Shown one piece after another: positions 30,121 through 39,074 of a stretch of 57,680 nucleotides of DNA. Source of the stretch: Halioglobus sp. Its GTDB lineage: Bacteria; Pseudomonadota; Gammaproteobacteria; Pseudomonadales; Halieaceae. The first letter of the stretch is position 1. Each line of letters opens with the position of its first letter. A model generated the notes under the pieces. The model was not told where the DNA came from. It was given only the letters and a program-made list of their open reading frames with translations, and made no database searches. The stretch lies in the NCBI GenBank assembly GCA_028825045.1, contig JAPKAY010000022.1, positions 1 to 57,680 on the forward strand, in the 5' to 3' direction. A program made the position numbers and the translations under genes.

Positions 30121-31617
30121 CTAGACTAATCGTTTGCGCTCATTGGACGGTGGAATAAAAAGTGTGTCGCGGTATTTAGCGATGGTACGTCTGGCGACTG
30201 AGATGCCTTGTTCCTGCAGTAGTAGCGTGATTTTGTTGTCACTCAAGGGTCTGCGTGGATTCTCTGCTGCGACCAGTTTCTTGATAAGGGCGCGGATGGC
30301 GGTGGATGAACATTCACCGCCGGCCGCGGTGGCCACGTGGCTGGAAAAGAAATATTTGAGCTCAAAAATACCGCGAGGCGTGTGCATATATTTGTTTGTG
30401 GTGGCTCTCGATATAGTGGACTCATGCATTTCTACCGCCGCCGCGATGTCATGTAGCACTAGTGGTTTCATAGCTTCTGCGCCATATTCGAGAAAATTTC
30501 GCTGGTGTTCCACTATTCGAGTAGCAACTTTCATTAAAGTTTCATTGCGGTTGTGCAGGCTCTTCAGAAACCAGCGTGCCTCTTGCAGGTTATCGCGCAG
30601 AAACATGTTGTCGGCGCTGTTGTCGGCTCGCTTAATCAAACTGGCATAGTTGTTATTGATTCGCAGTTTGGGTGCGATGTCGGGGTTGAGTTCCACCAGC
30701 CAACGCCCATCCTTCTTGCTCACGAAGACATCTGGCACGATGTACTCAATCTCCTCTGGCACGGCCGTATGTCCGGGGTTGGGGTCCAGCGATTGAATAA
30801 GGTTCAGTACGTCCTTAAGTTCGTGCTCCTGCAGTCGGGTGCGTCTCAGAATCTGCGCGTAGTCACTAGTGGCCAATTGTTTCAGGTATCGACCGATAAT
30901 CAGCTTGGCCTGGTCCAGCCAGGGCGTGGACGCGGGCAGATGATTAAGCTGAATTTGCAGGCACTCCTGAAGGCTGCGAGCGCAAACGCCGGACGGCTCG
31001 AACTGTTGCAATCGATGCAATACGGCAACCACTTCGTCCGGATCGATCTCTATATCATTCACCAGGGAGTTGTAGATGTCCTCCTCAGTCAACAGCAGGC
31101 GTCCGTTGTCATCCGTCGCGTCAATGATGGAGAGGGCGATGAGTCGATCTGTATCCGATAGTCGAGTCAGGCTGAGTTGCCACAGCAATTGCTCGCGCAG
31201 AGAGTCGCTGCCGGTGCTGGTTGCACCTATATCGCCTTCGAAGTTTTCGTCTGCCGATGGTGCCGGTGCTGACGCTGACGCGGAGGGTAGAAGATCATCC
31301 CACTGGGTATCGACAGGCAGATCATCGGGAATGTTGGCAACTTCGGTCGACCCCAGTTCGGTGCCTTCATCGAAGTTTTCGGAGGCGGTCTTTTCTAATT
31401 CTTGCCCGTCGTTGATGCCGTCAAAGCCGTCAGTTTGATCGTCTCCGATTTCATGGGATTCATCTTCGGGAATTTCTAAAAGTGGGTTGCTTTCCAGAGC
31501 CTCCTGTATCTCCTGCTGGAGATCCAGTGTGGACAGCTGCAGCAACCGAATGGCCTGTTGCAGCTGCGGCGTCATCGTCAGCTGTTGACCCAGTTTGAGT
31601 TGAAGTGATTGCTTCAT
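30121..31617 (-). CDS. rpoN: RNA polymerase sigma-54 factor
   Basis: It directs transcription from -24/-12 promoters with enhancer-binding activators. It has 498 residues. Region I ([20 protein letters not shown]) is Gln- and Leu-rich and starts at the N terminus. An acidic region II (about 60-130) is rich in Glu and Asp. The core-binding region III follows, then the helix-turn-helix and the RpoN box, here ARRTIAKYR (usually ARRTVAKYR). The C terminus is [13 protein letters not shown]. It leads hpf-ptsN-rapZ-ptsO and follows lptB after a 212-bp gap that holds its own promoter. Confidence 0.97.
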   Translation of the reverse strand: MKQSLQLKLGQQLTMTPQLQQAIRLLQLSTLDLQQEIQEALESNPLLEIPEDESHEIGDDQTDGFDGINDGQELEKTASENFDEGTELGSTEVANIPDDLPVDTQWDDLLPSASASAPAPSADENFEGDIGATSTGSDSLREQLLWQLSLTRLSDTDRLIALSIIDATDDNGRLLLTEEDIYNSLVNDIEIDPDEVVAVLHRLQQFEPSGVCARSLQECLQIQLNHLPASTPWLDQAKLIIGRYLKQLATSDYAQILRRTRLQEHELKDVLNLIQSLDPNPGHTAVPEEIEYIVPDVFVSKKDGRWLVELNPDIAPKLRINNNYASLIKRADNSADNMFLRDNLQEARWFLKSLHNRNETLMKVATRIVEHQRNFLEYGAEAMKPLVLHDIAAAVEMHESTISRATTNKYMHTPRGIFELKYFFSSHVATAAGGECSSTAIRALIKKLVAAENPRRPLSDNKITLLLQEQGISVARRTIAKYRDTLFIPPSNERKRLV

Positions 31618-31673
31618 CAGAAAGCCCGCTGCATCCTTATATCTAAGCCTGTGTTAAATGAGCACAGTTTCAG

Positions 31674-31701
31674 TGTATAGCTGGCTGCACGCGTGTTGCA
31701 A
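31674..31701 (-). promoter_or_regulatory. Probable sigma-70 promoter of the rpoN operon
   Basis: On the minus strand TTGCAA (31701..31696) and TATACA (31679..31674) are 16 bp apart, about 57 bases before the rpoN ATG, in the 212-bp gap after lptB. The gap length and this match suggest that rpoN has its own promoter in addition to any read-through from the lpt genes. Consensus evidence only. Confidence 0.5.
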
Positions 31702-31829
31702 CACTTTGGCGCGAAAATTGCTTGTTTTTTGTGGAAGCTAGGAAAAGGCGCTTCTCAGCGGGTCAAAGCACCTGCTCGTGCGGGCAATTGACTGCTAATT
31801 GGGTCGAAGACTGGAGGTCGTGATGGTGC

Positions 31830-32555
31830 TCACATCCGAAACTTGTCGCCGAGGTACACCTGGCGGACATGTTCGTTGTTCAGTACATCTTCTGCCGTGC
31901 CCGAGGCAATAATAAGCCCCTCGCCAACGATGTAGGCCTTTTCGCAGATATCCAGTGTATCTCGCACATTGTGATCGGTGATGAGTACGCCGATGCCACG
32001 ATCGCGTAAGTGATTTATGATTTCCTTGATGTCGCTGACTGAGATCGGGTCAACCCCGGCGAACGGCTCATCCAGCATGATGAAATCGGGTTCGGTGGCC
32101 AGTGCTCGGGCAATTTCAACACGACGCCGTTCTCCGCCAGACAGGGACTGACCGAGGCTTTCGCGCAGGTGCTGCACATGAAATTCCTCCAGCAGCTCAT
32201 CGCGTCGCGCCAGGCGTTGTTGTTTATTGAGATCGGAGCGTGTTTGCAAGATGGCCAGTAAATTGTCGCCGACGGTAAGTTTGCGGAAGATCGAGGCTTC
32301 CTGTGGCAGATAGCCGATCCCCCGACGGGCGCGTTCGTGCATGGTGAGTCGAGTGATATCCTCGTCGTTGATTGTGATGCTGCCGCGATCTGCTGGAATG
32401 ATTCCTATGATCATGTAAAAGCAGGTGGTTTTACCGGCGCCGTTTGGACCCAGTAGCCCGACTACCTGGCCACTCTCGATCTCCAGCGATACGTCCCTTA
32501 TAACTTCCCTACCGCGGTAGGTTTTTGCCAAATTGTTCGCTTTTAGTTGCGCCAC
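31830..32555 (-). CDS. lptB: LPS export ABC transporter ATPase LptB
   Basis: It powers extraction of LPS from the inner membrane with LptF and LptG. It has 241 residues. The Walker A is [13 protein letters not shown] (about 35-47), the signature motif is [15 protein letters not shown], Walker B is [13 protein letters not shown], and the switch His is in [11 protein letters not shown]. It follows lptA by 44 bases. The other transporter subunits (lptF, lptG) are normally elsewhere in the genome; lptC, normally two genes upstream, is missing. Confidence 0.97.
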   Translation of the reverse strand: MAQLKANNLAKTYRGREVIRDVSLEIESGQVVGLLGPNGAGKTTCFYMIIGIIPADRGSITINDEDITRLTMHERARRGIGYLPQEASIFRKLTVGDNLLAILQTRSDLNKQQRLARRDELLEEFHVQHLRESLGQSLSGGERRRVEIARALATEPDFIMLDEPFAGVDPISVSDIKEIINHLRDRGIGVLITDHNVRDTLDICEKAYIVGEGLIIASGTAEDVLNNEHVRQVYLGDKFRM

Positions 32556-32599
32556 TATCGCTGTCTTTCCTGTTGTTGTGTTGACGTTAGGATCGTCAT

Positions 32600-33235
32600 T
32601 TAGGGGTTTTCCTGTTCAGCGACGTTCTCGGCGGTATCTTCCTCGGCAAGGGGCGTGTCGATTATCAACGGCATTGCGTCCTGTGGTTGAGTCGATTTAT
32701 CGCCTTCACTCTTTTGTGGGCTGGGCTGTATCACAACCTCCACTTTCTCATTGGCGTTAGACTGAGCCTGGACCAGTTCTTTGGCAATAAAGTAATCGAT
32801 GGTGTCTCCATCGACGACCGAGCCGTCCTGTTCAATCCGGGCTTCAGTTTGAAGGTGTACCCTATCCTCAAGCCTGAAGTACTCAATAATGTTGGCATGG
32901 GCATGCACAATGCCCTTCCCTATTTCAGGTTGCTGGCGCATCTTGGCCGGATTGCCCTGGGCAACAAATTTTTCCACTTCTTCAGAGGGATGATAGATCG
33001 TGAGCACGTCTGACTCCAGTTCCATGCTGCCCTGGGTCATTTTCACATTTCCGCTGTACACAGTGAGCCCCTTTTTCTCATCCCTAACCGCCTTGTCTGC
33101 GGTGATGTGAATCGGCTGATCGCGGTCATCGGGTAAAGCGTAGGTCGCTGCCGGAGTGAGGTATAACAGGAGCGACAGGGTACTGGTGCACACTATTCGG
33201 ATCAGCACTTTTAACTTGGAAGGGCGGTCGGACAT
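32600..33235 (-). CDS. lptA: LPS transport periplasmic bridge protein LptA
   Basis: A periplasmic OstA-fold protein that carries LPS along the bridge from LptC/LptFG to LptD. The ATG at 33235 (GGAGA seven bases ahead) gives 211 residues with a signal peptide ([20 protein letters not shown], cut after TYA). The OstA domain starts at [16 protein letters not shown] and continues with [19 protein letters not shown] tail of about 45 residues rich in Glu, Asp, Gln and Pro follows, longer than in E. coli (185). An in-frame ATG at 33286 overlaps the kdsC stop but would add 17 residues in front of the signal. Confidence 0.93.
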   Translation of the reverse strand: MSDRPSKLKVLIRIVCTSTLSLLLYLTPAATYALPDDRDQPIHITADKAVRDEKKGLTVYSGNVKMTQGSMELESDVLTIYHPSEEVEKFVAQGNPAKMRQQPEIGKGIVHAHANIIEYFRLEDRVHLQTEARIEQDGSVVDGDTIDYFIAKELVQAQSNANEKVEVVIQPSPQKSEGDKSTQPQDAMPLIIDTPLAEEDTAENVAEQENP

Positions 33236-33285
33236 GGAGGCTCTCCGCAGTATTTTATGTTCAGAATTCGCATAGTAAGAAGTCA

Positions 33286-33807
33286 TCAGGCGAAGCTGGA
33301 TTCCAGTGCGGGCCATGCGCCTTTGGCAGAGAGAATGAATTCACAGGCTTCGCGAACAGCGCCACAGCCACCCTTGTGCTGAGCCAGCCAATCAGCTGCT
33401 TCACGCACCGCTGAACTGCCGTCGGCCACGGTCATACCCAGGCCCGCCGCGCGGATTGCCCCTAGATCTGGCAGGTCATCGCCCATGTAGGCGCATTCCA
33501 CTAATTCAATGTCGTTACTCTGGCATAATTCCATGAGAGCCTCGCGTTTGTCTTCCCGCCCCTGTATCACGTAGTCAATGCCAAGTTCTTGCGCGCGTCG
33601 CGCGACAATCTCCGATTGGCGGCCAGTGATGATGGCAACTTTGACACCAGCAGTCTGTAACAGTTTTATGCCCAGGCCATCTTTTATGTTGAAGGCCTTC
33701 AGTTCTTCGCCACTGTTGCTGTAGTAGATCAGACCATCAGTCATAACGCCGTCCACATCCAGCGCCAATAGGCGAACATTGGCGGCGCGATTTTCAGCTG
33801 AGGTCAT
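33286..33807 (-). CDS. kdsC: KDO 8-phosphate phosphatase
   Basis: A HAD-family phosphatase that makes KDO for the LPS inner core. It has 173 residues. The catalytic loop is LALDVDGVMTDG (about 13-24) with the two Asp, and the later motifs are VAIITGRQSEIV and YMGDDLPDLGAI. It sits between kdsD and lptA, 17 bases after kdsD. lptC would normally begin at its stop codon but is absent. Confidence 0.96.
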   Translation of the reverse strand: MTSAENRAANVRLLALDVDGVMTDGLIYYSNSGEELKAFNIKDGLGIKLLQTAGVKVAIITGRQSEIVARRAQELGIDYVIQGREDKREALMELCQSNDIELVECAYMGDDLPDLGAIRAAGLGMTVADGSSAVREAADWLAQHKGGCGAVREACEFILSAKGAWPALESSFA

Positions 33808-33824
33808 AGAGAATCTATCCAGTA

Positions 33825-34817
33825 TCAGGCAATGCCTGCATGCAGCAGGTCTTTGAGATGGACGACGCCGGTAAGCGCCCCTTTGTCATCGAATACAACG
33901 AGCGAGCTGATCTCGTTTTCTTCCATAATGCGCAACGCCTCCGCAGCCAGCATGCTGGTGCTAATTCTCTTGGCCCCAGTGCTCATTAGATCACCAATAA
34001 TGGTTTCATTGATATCCAGGCGGGCATCCAGGGCCCGACGCAGATCGCCATCGGTAAACACACCAATCAGTTGACCCCCCTCATCGACCACTGTCGTCAT
34101 TCCCATGCCCTTGTCGCTGATTTCCAGTAGCGCGGTGGACAATTTGACCGTCGGGTCGACGCGTGGCATATCGCTGCCGGATTTCATCACATCCCGTACC
34201 TTGAGCAGGAGTTGCCTGCCTAATGTCCCTCCGGGGTGAGAGAACGCGAAATCATCTGCGGTGAAGCCGCGTGCCTCAAGGAGCGCGATGGCCAGCGCAT
34301 CGCCCATCACCAGGGCGGTTGTGGTGCTGGAGGTGGGTGCCAGGTCCAGTGGGCAGGCCTCTGTTTCAACACCCGTGTCCAGGTGCACGTCCGAGGACTT
34401 GCCCAGGGGGGACTGCGCGTTGCCTGTCATACTGACAAGGGGAGTGCCAAGGCGCTTTAACAGCGGAAGTAGAGTCAGGATTTCTGGCACTGCCCCACTG
34501 TTGGACAGAGCAATAACCGCGTCTTCGGAGGTTATCATTCCCATGTCACCGTGGCTGGCTTCCCCCGGGTGAACGAAGAAGGCTGGAGACCCTGTGCTGG
34601 CGAGGGTTGCCGCTATTTTTCGGGCGATATGTCCCGATTTACCCATACCGGTGACAATCACTCGCCCTCTGATGCCAAGGAGTATATCGCAGGCACGTCC
34701 GAAATCGGCGCCAATGCGCTGCTCCAGAGCAGCCACGGCAGTGGCTTCCATGCGAATGGTACGTTGCGCTGATGCGGTGTAACTGATGGTGCTTTGCAAT
34801 GGCATAGAGCGAATCAC
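33825..34817 (-). CDS. kdsD: Arabinose-5-phosphate isomerase
   Basis: It converts ribulose 5-phosphate to arabinose 5-phosphate for KDO synthesis. It has 330 residues. The SIS domain (about 40-180) shows VTGMGKSGHIARKIAATL, HPGEASHGDMGM and ALSNSGAVPE. Two CBS domains (about 210-325) follow, as in the KdsD/KpsF class. It is 3 bases from the upstream yrbG gene, so yrbG-kdsD-kdsC-lptA-lptB is likely one transcript. Confidence 0.95.
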   Translation of the reverse strand: MIRSMPLQSTISYTASAQRTIRMEATAVAALEQRIGADFGRACDILLGIRGRVIVTGMGKSGHIARKIAATLASTGSPAFFVHPGEASHGDMGMITSEDAVIALSNSGAVPEILTLLPLLKRLGTPLVSMTGNAQSPLGKSSDVHLDTGVETEACPLDLAPTSSTTTALVMGDALAIALLEARGFTADDFAFSHPGGTLGRQLLLKVRDVMKSGSDMPRVDPTVKLSTALLEISDKGMGMTTVVDEGGQLIGVFTDGDLRRALDARLDINETIIGDLMSTGAKRISTSMLAAEALRIMEENEISSLVVFDDKGALTGVVHLKDLLHAGIA

Positions 34818-34820
34818 AGG

Positions 34821-35798
34821 TTACGTGGTGGAATAGAGTAAACAATAGTACAGCACATAAAACGACACTAACATCGTACCGACTATGCGCCCCAGGTACG
34901 CGTGGCCTGCGGAAGCCTTGCTCCCTCTGCGACTCACAAACAGGGCAAGCGCGAGAAACACGGTCAATAATGTCATCATGAAGTAGTCGCGGGATATTGC
35001 GGCGGGCTCCAGAGTTTGCGTCGCCACCACGCCGGGAATGGCCATGACGGCGAGTAAATTGAACAGGTTTGATCCGATGATGTTCCCAAGCGCAATCTCG
35101 GTGTGTCCGCGCAGGGCGCTGGTGATGGAGGCGGCCAGTTCTGGAAGGCTGGTGCCGATAGCCACAACGGTTAGCCCGATGACCAGTTTCGATACGCCCA
35201 GTTCCTCGGCGGCAAAAACCGCTCCCCATACCAGAGCCTTCGAGCTGGCGACCAGTAACACCAGGCCAAAGAAAAAAGTAACCCAGGCGCGTCCTTTTGT
35301 CAGGTGCGGCATGGAGTCGGTGGCCGCCGCCTCCTCACTCAACTCGGCATCTCCGACTCGCAGACGCACCAGAAGCGCGACCAGCACCAGAAGGACGGAG
35401 ATCATCAGCCAGCCATCAAATGAGGTGAGTTTTCCATCACTTATAAGCGCGAAGACGCCAAAAGTCGCCAGCAGCAATATCGGCATTTCAATTTTCAAGC
35501 AGCGCTGTTCCACCATCAGGGGGGCAACCAGTACCGTGAGACCCAGCACCAGGGCGATGTTCGCAATGTTGGAGCCGATGGCATTCCCGATGGCCAGATC
35601 TCCGGCGCCGGAGAGGGAGGCGGTGGTAGAGACCAGAATTTCCGGCGCAGAAGTGCCTATCGAAACGATGGTCAAACCAATGATGATGGGAGACATACCC
35701 AGATTCTTGGCAATCGACGCTGCGCCAGCCACAAACAGGTCCGCGCTCCAGATAAGGACGACAAAGCCAAAGAGAATCATAGCGGCTGCTAACAGCAT
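34821..35798 (-). CDS. yrbG: YrbG-type Na+/Ca2+ exchanger
   Basis: A 325-residue inner-membrane cation antiporter of the CaCA family. It has two inverted repeats of about five helices. The alpha-repeat signatures are IVSIGTSAPEIL with GNAIGSNIANIALVLG in the first half, and VVAIGTSLPELAASI with GNIIGSNLFNLLAVM in the second. It heads the yrbG-kdsD-kdsC-lptAB run. In E. coli the mla operon lies on its other side; here only mlaC remains there. Confidence 0.94.
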   Translation of the reverse strand: MLLAAAMILFGFVVLIWSADLFVAGAASIAKNLGMSPIIIGLTIVSIGTSAPEILVSTTASLSGAGDLAIGNAIGSNIANIALVLGLTVLVAPLMVEQRCLKIEMPILLLATFGVFALISDGKLTSFDGWLMISVLLVLVALLVRLRVGDAELSEEAAATDSMPHLTKGRAWVTFFFGLVLLVASSKALVWGAVFAAEELGVSKLVIGLTVVAIGTSLPELAASITSALRGHTEIALGNIIGSNLFNLLAVMAIPGVVATQTLEPAAISRDYFMMTLLTVFLALALFVSRRGSKASAGHAYLGRIVGTMLVSFYVLYYCLLYSTT

Positions 35799-35972
35799 AT
35801 GAGCGAATTTCCTGTTAAAGTATCGGCCGCCGGGAGCATGGGAATGGTTAGGTGGAGCTTGTTGTCATAAACAGTGCGTGGCGAAACAAGTGAGTTTGTA
35901 TCTGTGCAGAGGCGGATTATACAGGGCATTGCCTCTCAGGGTAGTGACATATTGGAGTTTTGGAGGGGAGGA

Positions 35973-36647
35973 ATGTCAATTCGGGATAACACAGTTGGGA
36001 TAGCGGCACTCTGGCTACTGGCAGTTTTTACGAGTGCACATACGGCCGCGCAGGAAAGCTCACCCTACGATCTCGTCCAGAGCACCACGGAGCAGGTGAT
36101 GGAGGTCGTGGTGGCAGCGGATGAATATGTAGACGCTGAGCCCGATCGGTACTACACGCAGATTCAGGATTTACTTGATCCGCTTATTGACTTCCGCGGG
36201 TTTGCTCGCAACGTGATGGGTCCCTATGCCAATTCCAAGCGCTATCGATCCCTCGATGAGGCTGGGAGACAGCAATTAAAAGATCAGCTTAATCGGTTCA
36301 CAGCCGCCATGCGAGCGTCTCTGGTGCGCACTTACAGTAATGGTTTGTTGGCCTTTGGGGGTTCGCGTATTGAAGTGATTCCCCCTGAAGAAGGCGTTGA
36401 AACGGACGCAGCTCTGCAATCGGTTCGGCAGCTGATCTATTCGGACCGATCGAAGCCCTATGAGGTGTTGTATCAAATGGGTCTGGATCGCTCTGGAGAC
36501 TGGAAGTTGCGAAATGTCATTATCGAAGATGTCAATCTGGGTGAAATTTATCGCGACCAGTTTTTGACCTCGGCACGTGAGCAGGACGGTAACCTGGAAG
36601 CGGTCATCGACACGTGGACTATCGTGGTTGTCGAAGTCGATGAGTAA
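35973..36647 (+). CDS. mlaC: MlaC-type periplasmic phospholipid carrier
   Basis: A 224-residue Ttg2D/MlaC-family protein that shuttles phospholipids between the inner and outer membrane. I chose the ATG at 35973, which is preceded by GGAGGGGAGGA and starts a signal peptide ending near TAAQ. The earlier frame to 35874 has no support. Family segments are DFRGFARNVMGPYANS, LVRTYSNGLLAFGG and YQMGLDRSGDWKLRNVIIEDVNLG. MlaC usually works with the MlaFEDB importer encoded beside it, but none of those genes is present here; ibaG follows after 145 bases. Confidence 0.93.
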   Translation: MSIRDNTVGIAALWLLAVFTSAHTAAQESSPYDLVQSTTEQVMEVVVAADEYVDAEPDRYYTQIQDLLDPLIDFRGFARNVMGPYANSKRYRSLDEAGRQQLKDQLNRFTAAMRASLVRTYSNGLLAFGGSRIEVIPPEEGVETDAALQSVRQLIYSDRSKPYEVLYQMGLDRSGDWKLRNVIIEDVNLGEIYRDQFLTSAREQDGNLEAVIDTWTIVVVEVDE

Positions 36648-36792
36648 ATCTGCCATAGGGTAGCAGTCGCTATCCGCTGGTATTTCTCCTAAAATACAGG
36701 CGGTTCGAGTCTATCTAGAACGTGAGTGATTGTGCCTGGTGGTTGCTGGGTCTCGTTCGCCGTTCTGGGCAGCAATACTCCCGGAGTTTTAA

Positions 36793-37032
36793 ATGGATGC
36801 ATCTACAGTCAAGACGTTATTACAAAATCACCTGCTGGAGTGCGAGTTCAATGTCCAAGGAGAGGGCAATCACTACGACATCGAGGCAATTGGTGAGGTT
36901 TTTGATGGCCTTCGTCCGGTGCAGCGGCAGCAGTTGGTTTATGCTGCTCTCAAAGACCAGATCGGCGATGGCAGTATTCATGCAGTCAATATCCGCACCT
37001 ACACTCAGGCGCAGTGGCAGGCGCAGGCCTGA
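36793..37032 (+). CDS. ibaG: BolA-family protein IbaG
   Basis: A 79-residue BolA-like protein thought to bind Fe-S clusters with monothiol glutaredoxin and to respond to acid stress. The helix-turn segment VQGEGNHYDIEAIGEVFDGL and the C-terminal GSIHAVNIRTYT are typical of YrbA/IbaG; the last is the usual BolA LHALSIKT-like region. murA should come next in relatives but does not. It is probably co-transcribed with mlaC upstream and hisG downstream. Confidence 0.92.
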   Translation: MDASTVKTLLQNHLLECEFNVQGEGNHYDIEAIGEVFDGLRPVQRQQLVYAALKDQIGDGSIHAVNIRTYTQAQWQAQA

Positions 37033-37134
37033 GTATCATGGGTGCTCTGCTTTAACCGCCCTGGCGACGGGTGAAGAAATACAACCAATGGCGGGGTTGA
37101 TGGCAGATCCCGAACGATCAGCGCGGTGCTTTTT

Positions 37135-37785
37135 ATGAATGAAAAACTGACTATAGCACTCACTAAAGGACGTATCCTCAAGGAAACGCTTCCACTATTG
37201 GCCAGCGTGGGAATTGTCCCTCTGGACGATATCAGTAGCAGTCGAAAACTCATCTTTGAAACCAATCGAAGTGATCTGCAGCTGGTCATTTTGCGGGGCA
37301 CGGATGTGCCCACGTATGTCCGCTACGGGGCTGCAGATATGGGCGTGGTCGGCAAGGACATACTTATGGAGCATGGGTCTGAGGGACTCTACGAACCCCT
37401 TGATCTGGGTATTGCTCGCTGCCGACTGATGACAGCGGGGCCGGTAGGCTGGCAACACATTGGTGCGCGTATCCGGGTGGCTACCAAGTTTGTAAATATC
37501 ACTCGTGAGTACTTTTCTCGACAGGGTGTGCACGCTGATCTGATCAAGCTGTACGGCGCTATGGAGCTGGCGCCCATGATGAATTTGGCAGACCTGATAG
37601 TGGACATAGTCGATACGGGAAATACACTGCGGGCGAACGGTATGGAGCCGCTCGAAGAGATAGCGGCCATCAGTTCGCGACTGGTGGTGAATAAGGCTGC
37701 AATGCGGTCTCGCTACACGGCTATTTCACAAATTATTGAGGAGCTGACAGCCGTCGTCAAAGAGGGTGAAGATGCTCCGGCTTAA
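37135..37785 (+). CDS. hisG: ATP phosphoribosyltransferase, short form
   Basis: The first step of histidine synthesis, joining PRPP and ATP. It has 216 residues, the short HisG-S form, which lacks the regulatory domain and needs HisZ (not in the window). Segments are [38 protein letters not shown], and the PRPP site region [18 protein letters not shown]. The ATG at 37135 matches the family start; a GTG nine bases earlier is possible. It overlaps the start of hisD by 14 bases. Confidence 0.95.
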   Translation: MNEKLTIALTKGRILKETLPLLASVGIVPLDDISSSRKLIFETNRSDLQLVILRGTDVPTYVRYGAADMGVVGKDILMEHGSEGLYEPLDLGIARCRLMTAGPVGWQHIGARIRVATKFVNITREYFSRQGVHADLIKLYGAMELAPMMNLADLIVDIVDTGNTLRANGMEPLEEIAAISSRLVVNKAAMRSRYTAISQIIEELTAVVKEGEDAPA

Positions 37786-39067
37786 TACTACCGATGCGGA
37801 CTTCGATCTGTCACTGACGCGATTGACCGCCTGGGAAGTGGAGTTGAACGACTCTATTAGCGAGCGTGTGAAGGCGATCATCGCTGACGTCGATGCACGC
37901 GGCGATGAAGCATTGCTGGAATATACGGCGCGCTACGATCAGCTGACGTTACATTCGGCGGAGCAATTAGAGGTTTCTTCGAAGCGTCAAAAGGCGGCGC
38001 TTGACCGGATTGATTCGGCACAGCGAAAGGCGCTGGAGTATGCCGCGCAGCGTGTGCGCAGCTTTCACGAACATCAGGTGCAGCAAAGTTGGCAGTACCA
38101 GGATGAACTCGGTAACGTGCTGGGGCAAAAAGTTACGCCGCTGGATCGAGTAGGGATTTATGTGCCCGGCGGTAAAGCCAATTACCCCTCTTCGGTATTG
38201 ATGAATGCTCTACCTGCGAAAGTAGCAGGGGTCGAGGAAGTCATCATGGTGGTTCCTGCCCCCGGTGGTGAGCTGAATGACCTGGTGCTCGCGGCGGCAT
38301 GTGTCGCGGGAGTGGATCGTGTTTTTACGATTGGTGGCGCACAGGCGGTTGCCGCTCTGACCTGCGGTACAGCCACTGTGCCGGCAGTAGACAAGATCGT
38401 TGGACCCGGCAATATTTATGTAGCGACTGCGAAGCGCCAGGTGTTCGGTCGTGTGGGCATTGATATGGTCGCAGGCCCATCAGAGATTTTGATTATTTGC
38501 GATGGCGACACCGATCCGGACTGGGTGGCAATGGACATGTTTTCGCAGGCCGAACATGACGAGCACGCCCAAGCATTGCTGCTATGCCCTGACAGTGCGT
38601 ATCTGGACAAGGTGCAAGCTAGTATTGAGCGCTTGTTACCCTCTTTGGACAGGGCGGAGATTGTCCGTGCCTCACTTTCCTCTCGAGGGGCCATGATAGT
38701 GACCCGGGATCTTGCCGAAGCCGTGGCCGTGTCTAACCGGCTCGCACCAGAACACCTGGAGCTGTCGGTAGCTGACCCTGAGAGCCTCCTGCCATTGATC
38801 AGACATGCGGGCGCAATTTTTATGGGGCCTTTGACTTCGGAATCACTTGGGGACTACTGCGCCGGACCCAACCATGTATTACCGACTTCAGGTAGTGCGC
38901 GTTTTTTCTCGCCCCTGGGCGTCTACGATTTTCAAAAGCGTAGTTCCATTATTATGTGCAGCGAGCGCGGTGTGCAAGAGTTGGGGGCTGTAGCGTCGGT
39001 GCTGGCCGAGGGTGAGTCGCTGACGGCACATGCGCGCAGTGCGCAACTCCGGCTTAACAAGCAGTAG
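37772..39067 (+). CDS. hisD: Histidinol dehydrogenase
   Basis: It catalyses the last two oxidations of histidine synthesis, using NAD and zinc. The ATG at 37772, with GAGGG five bases ahead, gives 431 residues; a GTG at 37766 is also in frame. Signatures are [36 protein letters not shown] with zinc ligands, and the catalytic Glu-His in [12 protein letters not shown]. It follows hisG in the gammaproteobacterial order; hisC, normally next, is absent, and the convergent protease gene ends 7 bases away. Confidence 0.97.
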   Translation: MLRLNTTDADFDLSLTRLTAWEVELNDSISERVKAIIADVDARGDEALLEYTARYDQLTLHSAEQLEVSSKRQKAALDRIDSAQRKALEYAAQRVRSFHEHQVQQSWQYQDELGNVLGQKVTPLDRVGIYVPGGKANYPSSVLMNALPAKVAGVEEVIMVVPAPGGELNDLVLAAACVAGVDRVFTIGGAQAVAALTCGTATVPAVDKIVGPGNIYVATAKRQVFGRVGIDMVAGPSEILIICDGDTDPDWVAMDMFSQAEHDEHAQALLLCPDSAYLDKVQASIERLLPSLDRAEIVRASLSSRGAMIVTRDLAEAVAVSNRLAPEHLELSVADPESLLPLIRHAGAIFMGPLTSESLGDYCAGPNHVLPTSGSARFFSPLGVYDFQKRSSIIMCSERGVQELGAVASVLAEGESLTAHARSAQLRLNKQ

Positions 39068-39074
39068 TCGTCGT

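Noticed and set aside
30121..31617. RpoN box with Ile in place of Val as a functional change
   Set aside because: ARRTIAKYR is a conservative replacement and keeps all DNA-contact residues of the box.
36722..37138. 138-codon frame overlapping ibaG
   Set aside because: It is a shadow of ibaG and the intergenic DNA around it; ibaG itself has clear BolA features.
37135..37785. HisG looks truncated at 216 residues
   Set aside because: This is the regular short HisG form that pairs with HisZ, common in Pseudomonas relatives.
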